A model generated the notes under the pieces. That model made no database searches, was not told the origin of the DNA, and saw only the letters and a program-made list of their open reading frames with translations. A DNA stretch of 64,000 nucleotides from Fremontodendron californicum (lineage: Eukaryota > Streptophyta > Magnoliopsida > Malvales > Malvaceae), in assembly GCA_030761205.1 (NCBI GenBank), contig JAULJL010000004.1:24897172-24961171 (forward strand), given 5' to 3'. Below, piece by piece: positions 11,397-23,368 of the stretch. Position 1 is the stretch's first letter. Each line of letters begins with the position of its first letter. The translations under genes and the position numbers were made by a program.

Positions 11397-12267
11397 TCTG
11401 TTTCTCAACATTTTAAAACCATTTAACTTTGGAAATCAGAGTAAATCTAATTGCCCATTAAAATATACAATATTTCAAGATGAATAATAAAACGAAAAGA
11501 CTCAATTGTCTTTAACATTGATAATGATTTAAAATCAGTGATCTTGGAGACACAAAGATCGAAAGTCAAGATGAGGCAGGACAAGTTTAGCAGCAGAGTC
11601 TTGGCACATGAAAATATGAATATCTTTCATGTCCTATTAGAGCAGAGTGTGTAAACTGTTAAAGTATAGCTGTATTACAGAAAATAAGTAATATGAATAT
11701 TTTTCCCCAATCCTTCTACTCTGGAGGCATTTTAAACTAACCATCAAAAGAACTAAAAATAGCTGTCGATTTTTCCCCAATCTTTCATTGTCGATTTCTG
11801 TTCAACTAAAAACTAAAAATAGCTGAATGCCATATAAACCATGAAACCCAGTTACACATTACAAAAACACCAATGACTTTAATCCTAAGAAATTTGGCAT
11901 ATTAGCCGTAGTCAGTAAGCATATTACGGAACAGCAGCAGAACATGAAACAAACAAGAGTGGTAATCTGCCACATATATTCTACTTTCATAGAAAATCAG
12001 TAAACAAACAAGAGATTGCACCTACAAAGAAATCATGTCTACCTTAAAACTCATGACATTGGGCTGACATATACAAATTGCACCTATACAAAATCATGTC
12101 TAACCCCTATGACAAAAAATGACCATCAATTCCTAAATCATACACAAAAAATTGCACCTTTAAACTTAAAAAGTAGTATGGCACAACTTAAATAGGCTTA
12201 TCAGCACAACTTAAATGGAACTCAAAACCTTAACACATACTGTGGCATACAGCTACCCATTCATATA
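11397..12267. other. MULE interior downstream of the Ulp1-like gene
   Basis: This is AT-rich sequence without a coding signal. It is likely the 3' region of the minus-strand peptidase gene. A short direct repeat (CTAAAAATAGCTG) occurs at about 11752 and 11812. Confidence 0.4.
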
Positions 12268-15008
12268 TCAACAGAACTTTATGCGCTTCATAATATTATC
12301 GCGCTTCTGATTTAGCCTGTGGCAAACCAGCGTGTAAGCCAATTGCGTACGACTTCTATGGTTGGATTCCTGAATGAAATAAACATAAACCTTTTAAGAC
12401 CATAATAGTTATATAAAAATAATATACCATCATTCTTATGGTACCTAAGAAATTATATACCATCATTCTATAATCTTTGAAATGCATGCCCATCATAAAC
12501 ATGATTGTGTATATGCCGCAATCATATCTGAGGTTGAGAGAAAACAAAATGTCAGTCTACTTTATCCCAAATTTCCTAAACCAAACTATGATTCTAAACT
12601 TACGTGTTTTATTGTCTCGGAACACTATCAGGTATAATCACAGGTCATGTGCTTATGTCCCCAAATTGTCGATCATTACTTCTTTTGAAACAAGGATTTC
12701 TAAACATCTTTTCACAGAATTGTATCTGCAAAGTGAAATAAAAACAGAACAAATATGTTAAACACTTCATACAATAGCATCAAATAATACAAAACGAAAA
12801 CTATAATTCCTCACCACTAATGCTGTTTGAAGTCGTCTAGAGGGATTATCTTCAAAAAGGGGTAAACTATCAAAAATAAGCACCTCAGTCTTTGTGAAGT
12901 CAATAACAACCAAATACCAGTGAGCATTGGAGTCATTCATTGGTATGAAAATCTATTAGTTAAAACACATTAACTGCATGTCATTACATAAACGAAAAAA
13001 TAACATTAACTAAATGGCTCAATAACCAATCACTGAATTCGATATAAACAGACAAATACCTGCTCACAATAGTCAAGACTGCTCATGTATTTCTCACCAT
13101 TTTGATATAAGTGAATGAAACGACCTACCTCTGCACCTCCGCAAAGAATGAATTGCTGTAAACATAATACCACCGAGACGTTAATAAGTCTCCGTAAAAA
13201 CATATATTAAAAGTATATATATACTCACATGGAAGTGTGTTGGCAAATACCATCGACGCATTGATGGAATTTCTTCTTTTGCTTCTTCTGAACACATCTT
13301 AACCACTAGATCAATGACCTATTAAAAAAACATTATCGAATACAAGTTAATGAATAAAAGTTAATATAACGATCGAAATGTTAAAAGTAATAAAAAATGA
13401 CAATACCGTGGAGTTAAGCTATTTTCCAGGCAGCAAACAACCCAATTCATCCCTTGTCCCAGATATGCCAGCGAAATCAACAATAATCTCATTTTCACTG
13501 CCATACACATGAATAAAAAAGTATAAATTTCAAACCCGAAGTAAAAACTACTGCTTAAACCCGAAGTAAAAAAAAATATTAAAAAGTAAACATTACATTT
13601 GACCAATTAAAGGGTCAATTCCTAGGAAATCCATGATTGAATTTTCAAACTTTGCCCTGCTTGAGAACGACGTAAGCTGATCTTGCTTTATCCAAGTTTG
13701 TGCTTTTGTTTCAATTCCTTTATGGTACTGCAAACCAATCATGTACGAGGTTAAAGTGACATAACCCTCAAAACCAATCAACGTAAGCAAATATGCAATG
13801 CATGTATATATTCCAAAAAATAATGTTTGGCACTATACCTTCTTTTGTTGCTTGTTCCCTCTTAGCAAGGCAATAGTTGGACTCATTTTGCATTGCAAGG
13901 CAGGTGAGTATTGATTTCTTCTGTCTGTTTCGACATTAACATCTGACAACATTATAGTATTCTTTGAATTTGTTGGCTTCGAGTTACCTCCCTTCATGGC
14001 TATGACTGAATCTTTGAATTCAGCTTTAGTTCTCACTTTAGACCTTCCATTTTCTCCCGAACTTAATACTCGATATCTTCTGTCAAGTGCGCTTCTCACC
14101 CCTAAAAACTTACTTCTATGATGTGCAAATCTTGCAATTCGCTTAATTGGCCTGATAGATCTACTGTAATCGAATAATTCATCAAAACTTGATTCTTTAC
14201 CTTCTTGACTAGCTTTATCAAGGCCCTTTAATGACTTTTTGTTATCCTCCAAACCGAAGGAAGATGTTTCAGACAAGTCATCAAAACTTGAATTTGCTAG
14301 AGTTAACATATCAAGCCTCTTATGCCCTCCTAAGGTACTATTGATAAGATGTTTTACATCCAATTTCTTCCCTCCTTTAACATCATCAACATTTCCCCTA
14401 AATTTCGACAAGTCATTCTTGAAAATTCTATCTTCACAATTTTCCATATAACTATCAACTTCTTCTAAATCATCATTACCACAGTCTCCTATTTCTGAAA
14501 TGATTTCATATTGGACTCCACGATTGACAAAAAATTTACTTACTTCAAACTTTTTCTTCTTTGCATCCACTCCATGTTCTCGTGACTCGAACATATCATT
14601 AACCATATGCGAAAATATATCCATTTTTTCATTGATGCTTCTAATATTAAGCTCCAAGGTTTGTATTAGAGGTATCAATTTATCCTATATAATTAAAAAG
14701 GACTTTCAAATACTAAAATCAAGTACATCATTAATTTCGGTCTACATTTCATCAAATCACATTCATACCTGGACCATTTCGCAACATAGACAGCAAGTGT
14801 TCTTTCCTTCACTAAAACAAACAAACCATTTTTTAGTTAATAACTATGCAACCAATTATATTTCCAGTCACCTATAAATATTTATGCAATATGGTATTCA
14901 ATTCCTTACTATGAATTAGTGTACGGGGGCTTTGAAGGTTTCACAACTTCTACCTCTGCTTTCGATGTAGTTCCTTTATTCCGTTTCTCACACATCTCAG
15001 ACTTTAAC
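12268..15008 (-). pseudogene. Ulp1-like (C48) cysteine peptidase gene carried by the MULE, three stops
   Basis: Eleven in-phase exons run, on the minus strand, 15008-14935, 14811-14769, 14684-13839, 13727-13597, 13497-13407, 13318-13229, 13155-13060, 12952-12815, 12725-12604, 12527-12461 and 12369-12268. The first three encode a charged linker region. The rest match the Ulp1 fold of de-SUMOylating peptidases: catalytic His in NDSNAHWYLVV, Asp in LIFDSLP, Gln in VPRQ six residues before Cys in YDCGIYTIMFM, and a closing QLAYTLVCHRLNQKRD helix. Stops interrupt it at 13419-13421 (TAG where a Trp fits before LNST), 12645-12647 (TGA) and 12609-12611 (TAA between the Gln and the Cys). An exon further upstream may be missing. 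Ulp1 genes of this kind are a known class of MULE cargo. This copy cannot make a full protein without readthrough. Confidence 0.85.
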
Positions 15009-15079
15009 CTGGAGATTGTAATGTGCATAAATCACCTTTTGCACAAAAGCACAAGATCGCACAAAACCATTAATGATGA

Positions 15080-15960
15080 TGCTTGCTTTCTCCATGATCG
15101 TACAAAAGCAGAAGATCGTACAAATAAAGAAGTAAAGACACCACAAACAAAACCATTAATGACGACAATGCAAAAACTTTCTGAATGGAGTAGGGAAGAA
15201 TGGTTTTATGAAATAAAGTTAGTAGAAATTATATGGTAATACTCATAAAGATATGAGTTATATAATTACACTCAAATGCATGGATTTATAAACTTACTCA
15301 AGTAGTGAATTTAAAATACCTAGATAGAAAATTGAAATCCAAATGCTTCTCTTTTATACTCTCTCAAATATAATGACTATACTATGCTCCAAAATAATGT
15401 AATCACTGAACTCATCCTCACTAAAATGAAGAACAAACGAACTTCAAAGTTGTTGTAATTTCATTTCTGCCTTTATAGGTTATAAATGGAAAAGAAGTAC
15501 AATAGGTATCCATTTCCCTGAAGTGAGAAAGGTATAGATTGCCATCAAGTACTTGCATTTAGACACTGTCGATACATTCTGTTTCTTCACAATGACACTT
15601 ATTTTGCAAGATCAGTGAAAATTTTAAGCTATTCTGCACAAGCAGAAAAAAATGGAATGCAATAACTTGTGCAGAAAAAAAGGGAATGCAATAACCCCAG
15701 GTCAAGGAAACAGTACAATCCCATTCATTTAAAGAGACTCTAATTCACTCTGGTATAATTATTTGCTATTCACTTTTCACGAATGTTCTTGGATTTGATA
15801 ATCACTTCATATGAGAAAAAAGGATGTTAATATTGCATTGTTTTCGGCAGATTAAGAAATTGTTATTTGCTTGTGGTTTCTCTAGAGGGAGAGTGAGCTA
15901 GATTGTACCCTATTCTCTGGAAAATTGACAGCTTTGTGATCAAATGACTTTGCTACATGA
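15080..15960 (-). repeat. Inner right inverted block of the MULE
   Basis: This is the partner of 2783-3320, with an additional stretch of about 370 bp (15256-15630) that is absent from the left side. No coding signal is visible. Confidence 0.75.
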
Positions 15961-17139
15961 CGAGCAGTTTCAGAAAGTCACCAATCTCAGATTCCAGCTT
16001 TGCTACATGAGTTACAACCCCATTCCCTACTCCATTCAGAAATTCTGGTATTCAAAATTCCATATACTAAATTCCTAATACTGAATGCAGCAGTAAAGAT
16101 CTTAGTATTAACTATTAAAAAACTAAGCATCAACAGAAATCAACAGCATCAACATATACAACTCGTATCTGACTTCAGAGATATGAGTACTTACCAAAAA
16201 GTTTGTAATAGGCATTTTAACAAACATATTATAGGCAAACCATTAAACAGTAAAGACACCAAAATATAAACCCCAACAACTACATGAAACAGTAAACACA
16301 CCACAAACAAAACCATTAATGTCGACAATGAAAAAACCATAACAAAAACCCAAACTCTAGATTTAATCCTAGGGTTCTTCTACCACAATATAAACTGAAA
16401 ATTTTGATTTAAATTTAAATTTTGGATTTTACCTTTGCTGGCACAATGGTCTTTGTTCCTTCTTCTCCTTTCCCTTTGTTTCTTGGAACAATTTTCTTGG
16501 TTACCCCTTCTGCTTTCCCTTTCTTTCGACGGTATTGGCAAAATCTGTCACTCTACCACAATATAAACCCCAATCCTAGGGTTCTTCCGATGATAACACT
16601 ATATAAACCCCAATCTAACAAAAAAAATATATGAGGAAATGAAACCAGAGGACGACAATATAATCGAAAGCAGAGGTAGAAATTGTTTATTTGAGACAAT
16701 AAAATTGAAAATTGAAAATTTACCTCAACCACAATGCTCTTTTTTCCTCTTTTTCCTTTGATTGTTCTTCCTTCGCAGAAACAAAGGGAAAATTTCTGAT
16801 GCAGTTCTGAGATAATTGCTTCTCCATTGCCAATAACTTGCATCCATTAGATAGTTTTCTGTTCACTTTTTTCACTGTTTTCTAGTCTAGCATCAAAATA
16901 GAAAACCCTCGCAGACAAACAATCGAAATCACCTTTTCTCTGTTTTGTAGTCTGACCCCCTATTAACCCTGCAAAATTTCTTAAACCCATCAGTTACCTG
17001 CTAACCTAAGTTGCCGGTATAACAATATTGGATGAGTTGGAAGCAGCAACGGCTGAAACACATTCAAATTGATCTAACGGCTGAAATCAATTTGGTTCTC
17101 ATGGTTCTCATTTGGGAAGTTCTCATGCTAGTCGACACC
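15960..17139 (-). repeat. Right terminal inverted arm of the MULE
   Basis: This is the reverse-complement partner of 113-1065. The right arm has its own private segment at about 16540-17007 in place of left 245-470. Inward it continues without a break into 15080-15960, which matches left 2780-3320. The right arm therefore appears to keep the uninterrupted order of the arm. Confidence 0.88.
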
Positions 17140-17148
17140 ATAAAAAAG
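17140..17148. repeat. MULE target-site duplication, right copy
   Basis: ATAAAAAAG directly abuts the right MULE terminus. It is identical to 104-112. Confidence 0.95.
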
Positions 17149-18055
17149 ACATGTAGAAAAATAAAGCCTCTAGAAAGAAACTCAATAGGCAGCTCCGAGA
17201 TGCAAAAGCGGTAAAAATTTTGAAACTTACAACTAGTCTCATGTTGAAGGGAAAAAAAGAGTTTACACTAATACTAAGCACCAAAAATAAACTAAACATA
17301 TGTACATATTATCAAAACCATAGATGTACATGAAACATATGTACATTTTACTATAAGCAATTGATCTTCAATATCTGCTACTCTTCTTGACTTTTTTAGT
17401 CCTTTGAAATGGAGAGCTCCTGAGTTTGAAAGATCATTGAATCTGTCATCATCGCCAGATTCTTCCTCAGATAAAATGCCTATTACTTCTTCATTTGCTT
17501 TGGAATTTTCAGCCAAGTTCGAAGGCTGAGGTGCTTGTCTGATGGACAGACCATAGGAGGGAGGGAACAGCTGAGCTGATCGGGACCCACATTGTGAGTT
17601 ATTGGGCACGTGACTTCCTTATTGATAGAAGGATCACGTGTCATACCCAGCCAGATTCTTTTCCTTGCTGCATCCCCAAACCACTCTACCATTATTTAAT
17701 AATTTGATCATTTCCCACAACAAAAGTGTATTTTCCTCTTCTTCTATTCCCTCCATTAGAGTAGCACGTGTTTCTTTGGCCATGCATGCAGTAGCCGACT
17801 CAGCTACAACGTCCAAGAATTCAGATGTTTCCTCCACCACCTCATGAGATGAACAGATTGAGTTAGACTGTTCCTCTCCCTGTTTAGCACAATCTTCACT
17901 TAAGCCAAATCCCTCCGGTTTGCCCAGATAATCAATGCTTTCATCTTTCCCTATACCCTAAACCCTAATATTCTAAAATTTTCTTATCGTAAATATCCTA
18001 TGCCTTCTTTTGTGTATGAAATAGGTGTTGTTTGTTTTTCCATTTTCTGTTAAGA
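17149..18055 (-). pseudogene. Unidentified coding-like remnant between the MULE and the LINE
   Basis: On the minus strand, 17960-17634 and 17609-17292 read as acidic, serine-rich protein-like sequence (for example VVEETSEFLDVVAESATA and GILSEEESGDDDRF), broken by stops near 17634 and 17612. The composition looks like a decayed coding exon. I do not recognise the family. A LINE ORF1 or a low-complexity host exon are possible. Confidence 0.35.
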
Positions 18056-18065
18056 GAAAACCTTA

Positions 18066-18819
18066 TATTTGTTTTTCCATTTTCATGGAACCAGGCTTGC
18101 ATCCACAGGAACCTTTGGTCAGTATTGCTTAATGCTGGCTCCCTTTGGATTGCATGGACTCATACTTATGTGTTGAAGGGTAGAGATGCATGGCAAATCT
18201 CTATCCACAGTGGAAGTAGCTGGAATTGGAGGAAGATCATGCAACTACGATCACTGGCTTCAAGATTGGTCACACATGCAGATGGGGGCTGTGTCTAGCC
18301 TTTTCCTGGTGATAGATACTCTGTAGCTGCTGTTTCGAAAACAATTAGACCAACAGCTGATAAGGTAACATGGCACAAACTGATTTGGTGCAGGCTTCAC
18401 ATCCCGAGACACTCAACAATATCCTGGATGGCTGCCCTCAACAGACTGCCTACCAAGGATTGATTAGCTTCATGGGGGATGACAATTGAGACAGAATGTC
18501 TTTTATGTAAGCAGGAGAGCGAATCACGGGACCATCTATTCTTCACTTGCAGATATTCTAAGTAGTTGTGGCAGGATGTTCTGAAGCTTTGCAAGATACA
18601 GAGGAGGATTGGCAATTAGGAAGAAGAGCTACAATGGGCTATTGACCATCTCAGAGGCAAATCACTGATCACTCTTATTCTAAGCATAGCCTGGAATGCT
18701 GTTATTTACATGGTCTGGAGGGAGAGGAACAACAGGCTTCACAACCATGTAGAACTTAAGGAAGAAAATCTGTTGGAATTGATCAAAGAAACAGTCTCTA
18801 TGCGATTGCATGATCTTAG
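18066..18819 (+). pseudogene. LINE ORF2 C-terminus with reverse-transcriptase zinc-binding (zf-RVT) region
   Basis: The stretch encodes the end of a non-LTR reverse transcriptase: WIAWTHTYVLKGRDAW, then LIWCRLHIPRHSTISWMAAL and the zinc-binding cluster CLLCKQES...DHLFFTC, followed by VWRERNNRLHNH. The family uses this cluster at the ORF2 C-terminus. Four in-frame stops are present: TAG at 18296-18298, TGA after PTKD, TAG before LWQDV, and TAG before EEELQWAI. It is dead. Confidence 0.85.
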
Positions 18820-19151
18820 TATAAGATCAGAGTAAAAGGGAATAGAATGCTATTTGATTTTTATTTAATCTGATATATTTATACACTCTTAGTAAGGATA
18901 AGATGATCTTATGTTTTAGTTTAAAGCTCAAGCTAGAACTCTTAGTAAGGATAAGATGATCTTATCTTTTAGTTTAAAGCTCAAGCTAGACTATATCCTA
19001 GGTATATCTTGATATACAGATTAGTTTACAATTGAAGGATATAACAACCTTAGCTGATAACTTTAGTTGTTAGTTGTTAATTGGTTAACTGAGGTCTGCT
19101 AACTGTTTTCTGTTGGTTGTTGTTTCTGAGGTTGTGAGACTTGTCTTCATA
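18820..19151 (-). repeat. 3' LTR of the copia element
   Basis: This 332-bp LTR starts TATGAAGACAAG on the minus strand, after the purine tract, and ends CTTATA. It differs from the other LTR at about four sites. It may provide the polyadenylation signals. Confidence 0.93.
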
Positions 19152-22100
19152 TGCCCCCGCAAGACTGTGGAGCCATCGGCAACACCAGTCTTGGTTCTCA
19201 GGAAGAGAAACCTGTGCCTGGCCAGTGGTTTCGTAAGGCCATCTGCTAACTGATCTTTGGTGGAGATATAGGAGACATTGAGCTTGCCAGCTTGAACATG
19301 TTGACAGACAAAATGATAATCCAAGGCTAAGTGCTTCATTTTGGAGTGAAAAACAGGATTGGCACTAAGATATGTAGCACCAATGTTGTCACATAGGAGA
19401 TATGGTGACTGCTGATGAGGGAGGTGAAGTTCAGCTAACAAATTAGTGAGCCATATAATTTCTGCAGCAGTGTTAGTAAGAGCTCTGTATTCTGATTCAG
19501 TAGAAGATCTGGCAACTGTTTTTTGTTTGATGGACTTCCAGGAAATAGGATTAGCACCCAGAAACATAAGATAACCTGTGGTTGATGTTCGATCATCAAG
19601 ATTGCCAGCCCAATCAGCATCACTGAAGGCAGTAAGATTGAGAGATGTGTTTGGGCGTAGAAGTATGCCATGAGTAACAGTCCCTTTCAAGTATCGCAAT
19701 ATTCTTTTTAGAGCTGACCAGTGAAGTTGAGTATGTGAATGCATATACTGAGAAAGTCTGTTGAGAGCATAGGCTATATCAGGTCTTGTTATAGAGAGAT
19801 ATTGAAGGGAGTCTGTGAGTTTCCTATAAGCAATAGCATCAGCTGGACCAGTGCCATCAGTGAGCTTCAGTTGAGCATTTGTAGCCATTGGTGTAGTGGT
19901 TGTTTTGGCATTGTTCATATCAAAGCTGTCAAGAAGGTCTCTGATATACTTTTTCTGGGAAAGAAACAGACCTGTTGTAGTAGGAATCACCTCAACTCCC
20001 AAAAAGAAGTGAAGGTTGCCAAGGTCTTTGAGAGAAAATCTGATAGATAGCTGCGATAGAAAGCTGGTGACTGTGTGATTATTTTCCCTGTTACTATAAG
20101 ATCATCGACATAGACAAGGCAGTATATTAAGTCTTTATTGTGAGACAGAATGAATAAGGAGGCATCTGATGTAGAATTGGTAAAACCATATTGAAGAAGG
20201 AAGTTACTCAATTCCCTGTACCAGGCTCTAGGAGCTTGTTTGAGACCATATATAGCCTTGTGGAGTTTGCAGACATGTTGAGGATGATCTTTGTCAATAA
20301 AACCATGTGGTTGAGCCATGTATACCTCATCTGTTAATGTTCCTTGCAAGAATGCATTGTTGACATCAAGTTGCTTTAAAGGCCAACCCAATGTAACTGC
20401 AATACTGAGAATTGTTCTGATAGTGGCTGGTTTGATAACAGGACTAAAGGTTTCTGTGAAGTCTAGGCCAGGTCTTTGATGAAAACCTTTAGCTACCAAA
20501 CGAGCTTTACACTTGTCTACTGTACCATCAGCCTTACGCTTTATCCTATACACCCATTTGTTGCCTACTACATTCTGAGAGGAGCAAGGTGGGACTAGGG
20601 TCCATGTGCCATTAGCAACAAGAGCATTAAATTCAAGTGTCATAGCTTTCCTCCATTCTGGAATTTTGATTGCTTGGGAGACAGATGTGGGTTCAGGAGC
20701 TGGTGGAAGTGATTGACTAGAGGCAAGGTAGGTTCGTTTGGGTTTAAAGATGTTGTGCTAGGACCTAGTGACCATAGGATGTGTTCGTGTGGGATTAGGT
20801 TCACAGTGTTCTGGCTGTTGGTCAGTGGATGTAGCTTCTGTGTTTACAGGAGAGAGTAAAGGACTAGAGTGAGTACCTGATGAAGAGCTTGTCACAGGAG
20901 CAGCTTGACTGGTGGAGGAGGACACAACAGAATCAATAGGTTACTGAGTTGAGCCGCAATCTGCAGAATGTGAAATAATAGTAGCTGTTTCATCAGATAA
21001 AATCACAGGAAAGTCAGTAGCTGAAGTGAGCTTGGAAGGAAGATTTATTAGCTGCTTTTGCGCAAAGGGAAAGACTGTTTCAATAAATTTAACATGTCTG
21101 GAAATGAAAATTCTGTTTGTAGAGGGATCTAGACATTTAAAGGCACTTTGGTTTGTGGAATAGCCAAGAAAGACACATGGTTTGGATTTTGGTTGAAGTT
21201 TGGTGTCATTATATGGCTTGAGCCATGGATAGCATAAGCAGCCAAAAACCTTTAATTTCTTATAATTTGGTGTGGTGTTAAACAAAGTTTCATGTGGGGA
21301 TTTGTTGTGAAGAGTTGAAGTTGGCATTTTGTTGATGAGATAAACAGCAGTTTGGAAAGCATGAGACCAGTAACACTGAAGCATTGAAGCTTGATGTAAA
21401 AGGGTTAACCCAGTTTCTGTAATGTGCCTATGCTTTCTTTCAGAGACTCCATTATGTTCTGGTGTATGTGGAGGTGTCTTGAGGTGTTGAATACCATAGG
21501 TGGCTAGTAGAGAGGATAGGGCCTGGTACTCTCCACCATTATCAGAGTAAATGGAGAGAATTGAAGTATGGAATTGTTTTTCAACCTGTGCTTTAAATTT
21601 AGGAAAGATATGCAGTACATCAGATTTGCTTTTAATGAGAAACAACCAAACAAATTTTGAGAAATGATCTATAAATGTGACATAGTAATGATAGCCATCA
21701 TGAGAGTTTAGTTTTGGACTTCCCCATACATCTGTATACAGCAGTTCTAGTGGTTTTGAGCTGGACAAAGTTGAATTATGGAAAGGCAGTTTGTGACTCT
21801 TATTACACGAGCAAGAATTACAATCTGACATGATGGTTGAGTGATCACAATCTAAGCTAAAAGTTTTGAGCATGAAGTTAAGGATTCTGGGGGAGGGATG
21901 CCCTAGTCTTCTATGCCAGTTATTAACAGTGGTCTTTAAACTGAAACAAGCTGATTTATTGAAAGTAGTAGAAGCTGGTAATTCTGCAGATTTTGGAAGT
22001 TCATAGACATCGTTTTTGTTGTGTCCTTTCACCAGTGGTGCCCCCGTGATGAGATCCTTCACAAGTAGATGGTTAGGAAAAAATTCAACAGAAACATGAT

Positions 22101-23340
22101 TAGTTTTGCATAGTTGAGAAACAGAAATGAGCTCACGGTGTATTTGAGGAACATGTAGGACATTAGAGAGAATTAAAGGTTTGTCTTTATGTTTAGTAGT
22201 GAAAGTAGTAGAGCCAGTGTGTTTAATGTGCAAACCTGAACCATCTCCAACTAGAATCTCATCAGGGCCACCATATTCTGAGTAGAGTGAGAGATTGTTA
22301 AGATCTGAGGTGACATTATGGGATGCTCCTGAATCAACTACCCAGTTTTGGTTATCAGATGAATTTCCAGTCTGAACAAGGTTGGCAACAGGGTCCTGCA
22401 AGGAGGAGATCTTATATTGTCTGCAGATTTTAGCAGCATGTCCAATTTCACATAGTTGACATGTTGGTCTGTTGGTATTGGTGTTTGAATATTGTTGAGG
22501 TCTGCTGCTGTAGGTGTTGGTGTTGAACTGAGATCTTCTTCTTCCAGTGTTGGAGTTGTATCGAGAAGAGTCATTATGAGACACATTTCCTCTGAAGGTT
22601 GTGTCTTGATGTTGATGGTAGGGTCTCCTGTCTCTTTTTGCAAAGTTGGCTGTGACAGCAGGTGTAAACATAAGGTCTTCTTGTTTGGTGACAGTTTCAA
22701 AGTCAATGAGCTTGTCATAGAGTTCCTCGAGGGAGATTGCATTCTCTCTGGCTCGGAGTGCAGTGGAGATTTCCCTGAATTCTGGACTAAGTCCATTTAA
22801 AATAAAGATGATAAGATCATCTTCAGCTACTGGTGCTTGAGCAATTGCTAGTTCATCTGCAGTGCTCTTCATGGATTGAAGGAATTCAGCCACAGATTTG
22901 GTTCCTTGAGTTGAAAGGGACAATTTTTTCTTAAGAGACATGACTCTTGATCTTGTTTTGCTGGCAAAGAGTTTTGTAAGTTTCTGCATTGCCTCATGGG
23001 AGGTTTTGGAGGCTGCTATCATAGGGATAACAGTTTTTGCAACAGAGGCAATAATGGAGTGAAGGATCAGTTTGTCTTGTCTGATCCATTTTGAGTAATC
23101 AAGATTCAGGGCTATGGTTTCTTGAGTGGTGATGTATTGAGTTGGACAGGGAAGCATCCCATTGCCATAGTCAATGAGATCTAGGCCAGTTAACAGTGTA
23201 TCAAACTGTATGAACCATGATGGAAAATTGGTGGAATTAAGCTTTACTGGAAGCTGTGTTGTGGGGTTGATTTGGATGACAAGTAATGGAGTTGTGGTTC
23301 GGACTGAATCAGCAGTGTTGGAGGTGGTTGAGTTTGACAT
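19085..23340 (-). pseudogene. Copia gag-pol polyprotein with two stops and one frameshift
   Basis: The ATG at 23340 lies 19 nt inside the primer-binding site. The gag region is followed by a CCHC knuckle CQLCEIGHAAKIC (about 22455), protease WVVDSGASHNV (about 22345), pre-integrase HRRLGHPSP and integrase. The integrase acidic residues are in YTDVWG, YSDNGGEY and HNGVSERK. Reverse transcriptase follows (catalytic YVDD near 20105), then RNase H (DADWAG, STESEYRAL, KDQLADGLTK). The frame is interrupted by TAA at 20941-20943 and TAG at 20758-20760, both in the integrase-RT linker, and by an indel in an A-rich run near 20083 that shifts the RT C-terminus. The last segment runs into the 3' LTR (stop at 19085). 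Confidence 0.92.
19152..19160 (-). promoter_or_regulatory. Copia polypurine tract
   Basis: GCGGGGGCA on the minus strand lies immediately before the 3' LTR, in the position of the plus-strand primer. Confidence 0.8.
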
Positions 23341-23358
23341 GCTGTTAAGCTTGTGGCG

Positions 23359-23368
23359 TCTGATACCA
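23359..23368 (-). promoter_or_regulatory. Copia primer-binding site
   Basis: TGGTATCAGA on the minus strand directly follows the 5' LTR. It is the common tRNA-Met-type priming sequence of plant copia elements. Confidence 0.9.

Larger units (their letters stand above)
113..17139 (+). mobile_element. 17-kb Mutator-like element (MULE) with cargo genes and 9-bp TSD
   Basis: The element starts GGTGTCGACTAGCATGAG at 113 and ends with the reverse complement of the same sequence at 17139. It is flanked by a perfect 9-bp direct repeat, ATAAAAAAG, at 104-112 and 17140-17148, the target-duplication size expected for MULEs. The outermost 132 bp (113-244 versus 17008-17139) show about two mismatches by eye. 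Further inner blocks also match in inverted orientation. Inside lie a FAR1-type transposase (+), a GRF zinc-finger gene (-), a 72-bp minisatellite and a Ulp1-like peptidase gene (-). Ulp1-like cargo is known from plant MULEs (Kaonashi, CUMULE). The left arm additionally holds chromomethylase exons. The near-identical ends and intact TSD argue for a fairly recent insertion, although two of the genes carry lesions. Confidence 0.93.

Noticed and set aside
22338..22800. Open frames on both strands within the copia gag region
   Set aside because: They overlap the gag-pol frame, which has recognisable domains. The others are shadow frames of the same sequence.
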